Virus record (IMG/VR): IMGVR_UViG_3300021957_000246
Location: 1 to 26,478 of that record
Reading direction: 5' to 3' (one strand)
Source: a virus
DNA length: 26,478 nucleotides
Within the stretch, counting starts at the first letter, position 1; the number at the start of each line of letters is the position of its first letter. The notes below the pieces were generated by a model, which was not told the origin of the DNA, did no database searches, and saw only the letters and a list, made by a program, of their open reading frames with translations. The position numbers and the translations under genes were made by a program. Below are positions 1 through 6,211 of the stretch, piece after piece.

Positions 1-10
1 AATAATGTTG

Positions 11-16
11 TATATT
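11..16 (+). promoter_or_regulatory. Probable -10 element of a sigma70-type promoter, cut by left edge
   Basis: TATATT at 11-16 lies in the 14-base string AATGTTGTATATTA (4-17). The same string recurs at 3373-3386, where it forms the spacer end and -10 of a complete TTGACA-N17-TATATT promoter. The -35 box would lie just outside the window. The element would drive the small gene starting at 25 or 31. Confidence 0.5.
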
Positions 17-24
17 AAGGGTAT

Positions 25-261
25 ATGAAAATGGATATTAGAGAAATAATAAAACGATTAGAAGATATAGAAACTGAAGCTCGTGATGAAAGAGAGTATG
101 GATTAGAAGATTCTATTGGTAGACTGATTGAAGATATTATTGAGTTTGATTTAGAAGAAGAGCGTAAGTTCAGAAATGAAGTATCCAAATATGTAGATGA
201 AAAAATTGAAAACGAGATTGTCGCAAGAGCAATTAAAAACGGGACAATCGCAAAAGCATAG
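25..261 (+). CDS. Small acidic helical protein, unknown function
   Basis: A 78-residue protein, very rich in Glu, Asp, Arg and Lys, with long stretches of heptad-like charged helix (IIKRLEDIETEARDE) and no recognisable catalytic motif. Two in-frame ATG codons are possible: position 25 lies only 3 bases after AAGGG (17-21), while position 31 lies 9 bases after it. Position 31 has the more usual spacing, but very short SD spacings also occur at the next gene, so the longer start is given here. The gene follows a probable -10 element, and the next gene begins 9 bases downstream, so it is likely the first gene of a small operon. I do not recognise the family; the coding call rests on the RBS, composition and placement. 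Confidence 0.65.
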   Translation: MKMDIREIIKRLEDIETEARDEREYGLEDSIGRLIEDIIEFDLEEERKFRNEVSKYVDEKIENEIVARAIKNGTIAKA

Positions 262-270
262 AGAGGTTAT

Positions 271-741
271 ATGGAACGATTTCAAAAAAATGGTGGTTAT
301 ATAGTCAAAAAGGAAACTATATTTCCATTCGCAGAGAATGTAAGATATATGGATTGTAGTTGTGGTAGACAAGTTCGTAATGTCGGTGAAGATTGTGAAT
401 CAGTTAGATGTTCGAGATGTGTTGATTCAAATCACTATAAACAATTCGCAGATGAGTATCAAGAAAAGCAACAAAGGAAATCCACAGGTCGTCCGGCAGG
501 TTGGCATTTTATGAATGAGTTCGTTGATAAAGACGGAAATGTATTTCACAAAGGTAAAGAACAACCGAAGTTAAAAGGAACATTAGAACCGACTAAGGTT
601 AAACCTAAAAAGAAAGTTAAACGAAAGACCAGAGATGAAATCTTGGTTGCTCGTCATAAAGAGAAGTTGGCAGCTCAAAGAAAATTAAACAAAGACTTAG
701 AAAAACAAAGAAAATTCTTAATGGGAGATGTAGAAAAATGA
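271..741 (+). CDS. Zinc-ribbon-like small basic protein, unknown function
   Basis: A 156-residue protein. The N-terminal third carries five cysteines (C29, C31, C42, C47, C50), including a CSC and a CSRC pair, a spacing that suggests a treble-clef or zinc-ribbon metal site. The C-terminal half is strongly basic (many Lys/Arg, a PKKKVKRK run near residue 115) and probably helical, compatible with nucleic-acid binding. The start at 271 is supported by GAGAGG at 261-266, 4 bases upstream. Its stop overlaps the start of the next gene by 4 bases (ATGA), so the two are probably co-translated. No family is recognised; a DNA- or RNA-binding accessory role is inferred only from the cysteines and charge. 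Confidence 0.7.
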   Translation: MERFQKNGGYIVKKETIFPFAENVRYMDCSCGRQVRNVGEDCESVRCSRCVDSNHYKQFADEYQEKQQRKSTGRPAGWHFMNEFVDKDGNVFHKGKEQPKLKGTLEPTKVKPKKKVKRKTRDEILVARHKEKLAAQRKLNKDLEKQRKFLMGDVEK

Positions 742-935
742 TGCGTAAAAGGTTACAAATAGGAAAGTTATTAAAAGGCGATAAACGATTAGAAGGAGAA
801 TCATTTACAGAATATAAAGAAAGACTTAAATTAGAAAAGTCTTTATTGAATGATTATGGTAAAGGATTATGGGTTACGACTGATGAACATCGTCAAAACA
901 AAGTAAATCCATTCAGAAGAAATAAAAACGCTTGA
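738..935 (+). CDS. Small basic phage protein, unknown function
   Basis: A 65-residue basic protein whose ATG overlaps the previous stop (ATGA at 738-741). The middle (GESFTEYKERLKLEK followed by LLNDYGKGLW) resembles short hypothetical proteins scattered in many tailed phages, from memory and without a database check. A second ATG follows immediately (741), so either start is possible. The gene ends where the TTGACA of the next promoter begins (932), so that promoter's -35 box overlaps its last codons. Function unknown. Confidence 0.6.
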   Translation: MMRKRLQIGKLLKGDKRLEGESFTEYKERLKLEKSLLNDYGKGLWVTTDEHRQNKVNPFRRNKNA

Positions 936-960
936 CAAAGCAAAATAAAAAGGTTATATT
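932..960 (+). promoter_or_regulatory. Sigma70-type promoter for uvsE, apparently giving a leaderless mRNA
   Basis: A perfect TTGACA (932-937), a 17-base spacer and TATATT (955-960); an overlapping TATAAT sits at 960-965. Transcription from the 955-960 box would begin at about 966-968, and the ATG is at 967. An AGG at 951-953 could serve only read-through transcripts from upstream. Confidence 0.75.
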
Positions 961-966
961 ATAATT

Positions 967-1893
967 ATGAAATTAGGTTATGCTTGTATCAATATGCAAC
1001 TTAGTTATCCGACTAAGTATGGAAAACCAAAAGGTACTAAACCAATCACAACTGGTCGTGGTATGATTAAACGAACTTTTGAATCCAAAGGTGTGGACTA
1101 CGCGTCTGAAATTACTCTTGCAAACTCAAGAGATTTAAATTCTATTATGACTTGGAATGTTCTGAACAATCATCAGTTCTATCGTATGACAAGTGGATTA
1201 GCACCTTGGAAAACTGAGTATGAGTGGAACGACTTAAAAGATATTAAAGAAATCAAACAATGGTTGAGGTCAACCGGAACAATGGCAAACACACACGGAG
1301 TTCGTGTTACATCTCATCCAGGCCCTTTCAATGTTTTGGTTTCACCAAATGAAAATGTAGTTGAAAATACATTTGAAGATTTGACTATGCACGGAGAGGT
1401 GTTTGATATGATGGGTTTGAGTAGAACTCACTACAACAAAATCAATATACATTGTAATGGTGTGTATGGAGATAAACAATCTGCTATGGATAGATTTTGT
1501 AAAAACTTTGAACGACTACCAGAGTCAGTTCAAACAAGACTTACGGTTGAGAACGACGACAAGACATCAATGTATTCAGTAAAAGACTTGATGTATATTC
1601 ACGAACGAATTGGAATACCGATTGTGTTTGATTATCATCATCACAAATTCTGCACAGGTGATTTATCTGAACAAGAAGCATTGGAGTTGGCAATTTCTAC
1701 TTGGCCAAAAGATATTGTGCCAGTTGTTCATTATTCTGAAAGTCGTTCCATAGAACAATTAGATGAGTCAATCAAACCACAAGCACACTCAGACCTAATC
1801 AAAGAATTACCAAACACTTATGGTAATGATGTAGATATTATGGTTGAGGCAAAACACAAAGAATTAGCTATCAAGGAGTTTATAAATGAGTAA
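967..1893 (+). CDS. uvsE: UV DNA damage endonuclease (UvsE/UVDE family)
   Basis: A 308-residue TIM-barrel nuclease of the UvsE/UVDE type, which nicks DNA 5' of UV photoproducts such as pyrimidine dimers to start repair independently of UvrABC. The family pattern is visible in order: an LGYACIN-like first strand, RVTSHPG (metal His), INIHCNGVYGDK, LTVENDD (metal Glu), VFDYHHHKF (Asp/His cluster), HYSESR, a further AHSDLI His, and DIMVEAKHKE, where the late Glu and Lys belong to the active site. The length is normal for the family. Transcription appears to start at or next to the ATG (promoter 932-960), and the stop overlaps the next gene by 8 bases. A phage copy would protect or repair the phage genome in sunlit water (inference). 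Confidence 0.9.
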   Translation: MKLGYACINMQLSYPTKYGKPKGTKPITTGRGMIKRTFESKGVDYASEITLANSRDLNSIMTWNVLNNHQFYRMTSGLAPWKTEYEWNDLKDIKEIKQWLRSTGTMANTHGVRVTSHPGPFNVLVSPNENVVENTFEDLTMHGEVFDMMGLSRTHYNKINIHCNGVYGDKQSAMDRFCKNFERLPESVQTRLTVENDDKTSMYSVKDLMYIHERIGIPIVFDYHHHKFCTGDLSEQEALELAISTWPKDIVPVVHYSESRSIEQLDESIKPQAHSDLIKELPNTYGNDVDIMVEAKHKELAIKEFINE

Positions 1894-2788
1894 TATTAAT
1901 GGTTGGATAATCCATAAAAAAGAATTAGGAGAAAACTTCGAAGTATCAAGACTTGTAGAAGAATTTAAAAAACAAGATATTAAAGTTCGAGTTATTAATC
2001 CACAAGATGTAGATATCTTTGTTGATAGAGATGACAAGAAATCTATATTGGTTAAAGGTGTTCCAAGAAAACTTCCAGACTTTGTATTACCGAGAACAGG
2101 TAGTGGAACCACATACTTTATTAAAGCAATTATCAGACACTTAGAAAGATTGGGTGTTACTATGATTAATGGAAGTGATGCGATTGATAATGTTAAAGAC
2201 AAATTATATTCACAACAAATACTTGGACAATCAAATTTACCTTGTCCAAAAACTATGTTGGTAAAGCATCCGATTGATGTTAAGTTAATTGAAAAAAATA
2301 TTCCATATCCAATGATTGTAAAAACACTTAGTGGTAGTTATGGTAGTGGAGTGTTTATGGTGGAGAACAGAAAGCAATTTGTTCAAATGATGAAAATGGC
2401 AGAAATCACAAGACCAAGTTATAACATTATTATTCAAGAGTGTATTGAAGATTCTTTCGGTAAAGACTTACGAGTATTAGTTGTGAACGGAAAAGTAGTT
2501 GGGTGTATGATGAGACAATCAACAGACGGAGACTTTCGTGCAAACTTAACTCGTGGTGGTGAGGCCATTCCTTATCAAGTCGATGATGATATTGAGTGGA
2601 TTAGTGGTGAGTGTGCAAGACTTTTAGATTTAGACATAGCAGGTGTAGACTTGTTATTTAATGGAGATAGTTATACTATTTGTGAGGTTAATTCAGCGCC
2701 AGGATTCGAGGGTATGGAAAAGTATACCAAGATAAACATCGCTGAAAAAATGGTAAACTATATTGTTAAAAAAGTAGGGAGTAGATAG
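1886..2788 (+). CDS. RimK-like ATP-grasp ligase
   Basis: A 300-residue ATP-grasp protein of the RimK/alpha-L-glutamate ligase type. Family signs are the pre-ATP-grasp segment with DFVLPRTGSGTT, INGSDAIDNVKDK before the ATP-grasp core, the glycine-rich phosphate loop VKTLSGSYGSGVF, the FGKDLRVLVV strand, and the metal-binding end ICEVNSAPGFEGMEK carrying the Glu and Asn that hold Mg-ATP. Such enzymes form amide or peptide bonds by an acyl-phosphate; RimK itself adds glutamates to ribosomal protein S6, and relatives make F420, mycosporine or peptide tails. The substrate here cannot be read. The start at 1886 overlaps the end of uvsE by 8 bases, implying coupling. It could modify a host ribosomal protein or a phage product; both are inference. 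Confidence 0.85.
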   Translation: MSNINGWIIHKKELGENFEVSRLVEEFKKQDIKVRVINPQDVDIFVDRDDKKSILVKGVPRKLPDFVLPRTGSGTTYFIKAIIRHLERLGVTMINGSDAIDNVKDKLYSQQILGQSNLPCPKTMLVKHPIDVKLIEKNIPYPMIVKTLSGSYGSGVFMVENRKQFVQMMKMAEITRPSYNIIIQECIEDSFGKDLRVLVVNGKVVGCMMRQSTDGDFRANLTRGGEAIPYQVDDDIEWISGECARLLDLDIAGVDLLFNGDSYTICEVNSAPGFEGMEKYTKINIAEKMVNYIVKKVGSR

Positions 2789-2813
2789 TTATTACTATAA
2801 AAGGACGGAAACT

Positions 2814-3347
2814 ATGAAAAGATATTTTTTAATATTCATCACATTATTTACATTACTTAATGGATTAGTTTGGGATAAACTATTCAAAGGGTATCGTGAA
2901 TATTATATGGCGATGATTGACTCATTGGAAGACGATAGAGTCAGAATGCAATTAAAGATTGATGAATTAACAAACGGAGTTCGTTTAGACGGACTCGATG
3001 TTGTGGTTACAATGTATCACCCAGTCAGACATCAGACTGACAGAACACCAAACATATTAGCAGACGGAACTAAAATCACAATACACAAAGCATCAGAATA
3101 CAAGTATGTTGCGGTTAGTCGTAATCTATTAAAGCGTTGGGGTGGTTGGTTAGATTATGGTGATTTTATTATTTTGACCGGAACAGACGGAAAGGACGGA
3201 GTCTATCAAGTCAAAGATACAATGAACAAACGATTTGTAAATCGTATCGATATATTGGAAAGTCCAGGTACTAAACCATATAAGTTTACAGATGCTAAAA
3301 TTAAAAAAGCAAATCTAAACGAGGATATAAAATTTATTACAAATTAA
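2814..3347 (+). CDS. Exported 3D-domain (double-psi barrel) protein, probable cell-wall-acting
   Basis: A 177-residue protein with an N-terminal hydrophobic segment (about residues 4-19) that acts as signal or anchor, a short helical linker (30-55) and a C-terminal 3D domain. The domain's name-giving aspartates are visible: D84 in ADGTKI, D135 in VKDTMNKRF and D146 in NRIDIL, together with VAVSRNLLKRW. The 3D domain is found in MltA-type lytic transglycosylases, RlpA relatives and phage lysis or tail proteins, where it binds or cleaves peptidoglycan strands. A clear SD (AAGGA at 2801-2805) lies 8 bases before the ATG. The gene is 25 bases after the RimK-like gene, so it is likely in the same transcript. 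A role in lysis or wall degradation is inferred; no separate lysozyme is seen in the window. Confidence 0.75.
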   Translation: MKRYFLIFITLFTLLNGLVWDKLFKGYREYYMAMIDSLEDDRVRMQLKIDELTNGVRLDGLDVVVTMYHPVRHQTDRTPNILADGTKITIHKASEYKYVAVSRNLLKRWGGWLDYGDFIILTGTDGKDGVYQVKDTMNKRFVNRIDILESPGTKPYKFTDAKIKKANLNEDIKFITN

Positions 3348-3356
3348 AAAAAGTTC

Positions 3357-3385
3357 TTGACAACGGAACAAAAATGTTGTATATT
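3357..3385 (+). promoter_or_regulatory. Sigma70-type promoter
   Basis: TTGACA (3357-3362), a 17-base spacer and TATATT (3380-3385). The spacer end plus -10 repeats the 14-base string of the window's left edge (4-17). Unlike the 932 and 9318 promoters it leaves a short leader, holding an AGG at 3398-3400 before the ATG at 3411. Confidence 0.75.
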
Positions 3386-3410
3386 AGTATAAATAAAAGG
3401 TTATAGAATT

Positions 3411-3563
3411 ATGAGTAAAAAAGAATATAAAAAATATCAACAATCAATATGGTATAAGATAGAAAGATTTTTTGATAGACACAATCACTTGATGGAATTT
3501 ATCAGAACACTTCTGGCATTTGTTGTCCTATCTTTACAACTATATATAATAACGAGGTTATAA
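3411..3563 (+). CDS. Small membrane protein, 50 residues, unknown
   Basis: A short frame of 50 codons that begins ATG AGT AAA and ends TAA at 3561-3563. The first half is polar and aromatic (SKKEYKKYQQSIWYKIERF); the second half is a single hydrophobic segment (about residues 30-47, LLAFVVLSLQLYII) ending in Thr-Arg-Leu. It sits 25 bases after the -10 of a strong promoter and has AAAGG at 3396-3400, 10 bases before the ATG. The next gene's TTG start follows its stop directly, which supports real translation and coupling. Small single-pass phage membrane proteins of this kind often act on the host envelope, but no family is recognised. Confidence 0.6.
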   Translation: MSKKEYKKYQQSIWYKIERFFDRHNHLMEFIRTLLAFVVLSLQLYIITRL

Positions 3564-4718
3564 TTGAGTTTCGAAAAATTCACAGGAGAATCAGATTTTG
3601 ATTTTGAACTAAACAAACAAAAGTTCATTGAGAATTTAGATTACCTAAAAACTATGTCAGTTGAAGAATCCACTCTTTATAAGAAGTGGCAAGAGTTCAA
3701 TAAAGATGTAGAAAAATCAAGACAATGGGCAACTCAAATAGATACTATCAGAAATAAGTTGTGGACACCAACAGACATTTATAACAAAGAATTAACTATT
3801 CAAGAAATAGAAAACCTTGACCCGATTATAGAATTTACCAAAAACGCATCCGAATGGACATTAGTTAGAAAGTTAATTCACACAATGGATTGGAACGCTA
3901 ACCCAGGTCGTAATCAAAAGTATTATGTTAAAGATAGAACAACAGATAAAATACTTGGGTTGGTATCATTAGGTAGTGATGTCACGAGTATTAAAGTTCG
4001 TGATGATTTCTTGGGTTGGAAAAAAGAAGATAAATTTGAAGAACATAAACTAAACAATACAGCTATCGCATCAACGATTGTTTGTGTTCAACCATTAGGT
4101 TTTAATATGTTGGGTGGTAAGTTAATTGCATCAATGACAACATCTTCTAATGTTAGAGAACAATGGAAAAAAGATTATGATGATTTATTAGTTGGTATCA
4201 CAACTACATCTTTGTATGGTATTCATTCTCAATACAATGGAATACCTTTATGGAAAACATTAGGAGAATCCAATGGAAAGATTTTAATTAAACCGGACGA
4301 TAGTGTTTACTTGGTTTGGAATCAATGGTTAAAAGAAAATCATTATGAAGAACATTTAAAGGCCGTATCCAATACTGGTCCTAAACAAAATGTTATTAAT
4401 AGAATTTTTAAACACTTAGAAATCAAACCAAAAGAATATGAACACGGATTCAAACGAGGTGTTTACTTTGCAAACATTTATGAAAACGGAAAAGAATTTT
4501 TAAGAAGTGAAATCAAAGAAGAAGATTTAATTATGAAACCAAAGTATCAACAAGATACAGATTACATTAACAACTGGTGGAAACCAAAAGCAATCAAACG
4601 ATATACAAAACTATTGGAACAAAATAGAATTAAACCAGATTCATTATTTTATTCCAATATAATCGGTATGACTTGGGAAGAAGCCAAAGAAACTTATTTA
4701 AAGGAAGTCGGTAGATAA
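3564..4718 (+). CDS. DruA-like (DUF4338) family protein, tentative
   Basis: A 384-residue protein. The middle (about residues 120-260) shows the layout I associate with DUF4338/DruA: a strand ILGLVSLGSDV, then RDDFLGW, an asparagine pair (LNNTAIA), a hydrophobic turn QPLGFNMLGGKLIASM, a helix with EQWKKDYDDLLVGITTTSLYG, and IPLWKTLGESNGK. DruA is a subunit of the Druantia defence system; free-standing relatives in phages and elements have no settled role. The start is TTG at 3564, chosen because it follows the preceding stop directly and because GAGG at 3554-3557 is 6 bases upstream; the next ATG is at 3654. The C-terminal third (residues 275-384) is an unassigned basic helical region. Family assignment is from memory of motif order and is moderate at best; the coding call is firm. 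Confidence 0.55.
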   Translation: MSFEKFTGESDFDFELNKQKFIENLDYLKTMSVEESTLYKKWQEFNKDVEKSRQWATQIDTIRNKLWTPTDIYNKELTIQEIENLDPIIEFTKNASEWTLVRKLIHTMDWNANPGRNQKYYVKDRTTDKILGLVSLGSDVTSIKVRDDFLGWKKEDKFEEHKLNNTAIASTIVCVQPLGFNMLGGKLIASMTTSSNVREQWKKDYDDLLVGITTTSLYGIHSQYNGIPLWKTLGESNGKILIKPDDSVYLVWNQWLKENHYEEHLKAVSNTGPKQNVINRIFKHLEIKPKEYEHGFKRGVYFANIYENGKEFLRSEIKEEDLIMKPKYQQDTDYINNWWKPKAIKRYTKLLEQNRIKPDSLFYSNIIGMTWEEAKETYLKEVGR

Positions 4719-4792
4719 TGTTAAAAAAATACTTGACTTTTACAAAATTTATTATTAACTTATTGAACAATAAAAACTATGGAGATTAACAA

Positions 4793-6211
4793 ATGAAAAA
4801 AGAAAGAAAAATTAAGGCACCATTTAAGGAAACAAAAATTCTTCCTTATACTAACAAACCAGAAGCTTGTTTGTATTTAATAACCAATAAGACCAATGGT
4901 AAAAAATATGAGGGTGTACATAAATATAAAAAGAGCGAATATCCTGGAGATGGTACATATTGGCACTCATCAAAAAATAAAGAGTTTATCTCAGTATGTA
5001 ATAATGCTTCATCTCATCTCGTATATGAAATATTAAGATATGGTTCTTATGATGAAATGACATATTATGAATCTGAAGATTTAAAATCAGTTAATGCTGT
5101 GAGTAATGATATGTGGTACAATGATAGTAATGGTTCACCAAAATTCAAACCCGCTCAAATTGAAAAGATTGAAAAACTTCGTGATGAAATCTTACTTTAT
5201 AGTAAATCATATGGTGACCTGGTAGATTTAGATTTAATTAAAGATTCACCATTTGAAATTTATCTTGAAGATAAAGAAGTGGTTTACAATATGGATAGTA
5301 TTCAAGCAAGACAAGAAATGGATACGGAATTAATTATTTACATTACTGCAGAAGTAGATAAAAAGATGAGTATTAACAAATGTAAACCAGTCATTATTGT
5401 TGATGATAGAGTTTTAGATGGACACCATACAAGAGCTGGTGTTCATAGAGCAAATAAAGTAGACAAAATACCAGTTCTTTTGGTGGACAATTCTATAACA
5501 AAGGATTGGACAGAAACAGAAAAACGTATTTTGGCTAATTTGCTAAATCCAAAATCAGAAGTTCGTGAGAATGAGATGTCAGAAAAAGATGCGGTAAAAT
5601 TGTTAATTACTTACGCAGTTAATGATAAAGTTCCGGTTAGTTTTCCTGGAAATGTAACCACACTTGAAATGATGGGATTCGGTTCAACCGAGATTAGTAG
5701 AATCATTAATAAAGCTACAAAAGAAGTCGCTAGACAAACTTATTCTTTAAATGAAACTCATATTCATTGGGGTGGTGAAGTTTGGAAAACACGTATGTTA
5801 GACCTTATTTCAAAGGTTAGCGATGACAGCGGTGATGAAACACTCGTAACCTATACATCTACTGAAGCTTTGAGTATGAGAGCTTTAGAATTAGTTCACG
5901 AAGCTTTTTATAGTCTTGATAAAAAAAGCTTTTTACAACCTACTGGAAAAAAAGTTAAAGAGCTAATTATATTTGCTCATGCTCCAACACCAGATGCATT
6001 AACAACATATCAAAATGGTGAGGGTGATTTATTTAAAAGTAGATTAATGTTATTCTTAAAGGATAAAGGTATTAAAGTTAATGTAATTCTTATGCCATCA
6101 ACAAGACCAGATACTAATGTAAATCCTGAAGCTTTTTGGAAAACACAACAAGGTCAAGTTTGGATTTCTGACAACAACCTTGAACATCTTGGACTTGGAG
6201 ATGACAAATAA
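4793..6211 (+). CDS. Fusion of GIY-YIG-like domain and ParB-like domain
   Basis: A 472-residue multi-domain protein. Residues 23-110 look like a GIY-YIG homing-type nuclease module: ACLYLITNKTNGKKYEGVHK for the two core strands, then DGTYWHSSKNKEF, a helix with YYESED for the conserved Glu and MWYNDSNG for the terminal Asn. The first Gly-Ile-Tyr is LYL and the YIG is YEG, so activity is uncertain. Residues 160-245 match a ParB/sulfiredoxin-like domain: KPVIIVDDRVLDGHHTRAG with the signature D209-G210-H211-H212, then VLLVDNS and an ILANLLNP helix. The rest (250-472) is unassigned. SD GGAG (4781-4784) is 8 bases before the ATG. The stop overlaps the next start by one base. ParB-like domains bind CTP or nucleotides, cut DNA, or accompany DNA-modifying enzymes; which applies here is unknown. 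Confidence 0.7.
   Translation: MKKERKIKAPFKETKILPYTNKPEACLYLITNKTNGKKYEGVHKYKKSEYPGDGTYWHSSKNKEFISVCNNASSHLVYEILRYGSYDEMTYYESEDLKSVNAVSNDMWYNDSNGSPKFKPAQIEKIEKLRDEILLYSKSYGDLVDLDLIKDSPFEIYLEDKEVVYNMDSIQARQEMDTELIIYITAEVDKKMSINKCKPVIIVDDRVLDGHHTRAGVHRANKVDKIPVLLVDNSITKDWTETEKRILANLLNPKSEVRENEMSEKDAVKLLITYAVNDKVPVSFPGNVTTLEMMGFGSTEISRIINKATKEVARQTYSLNETHIHWGGEVWKTRMLDLISKVSDDSGDETLVTYTSTEALSMRALELVHEAFYSLDKKSFLQPTGKKVKELIIFAHAPTPDALTTYQNGEGDLFKSRLMLFLKDKGIKVNVILMPSTRPDTNVNPEAFWKTQQGQVWISDNNLEHLGLGDDK

Noticed and set aside
4733-4760. Possible promoter before the ParB-like fusion gene (TTGACT at 4733-4738)
   Set aside because: No -10 hexamer sits at a 16-18 base spacing (the 17-base position reads TAACTT); the best TATTAA is only 14 bases away. 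A promoter here is plausible but not supported. The ATTTATTATT nearby only partly matches the late motif.
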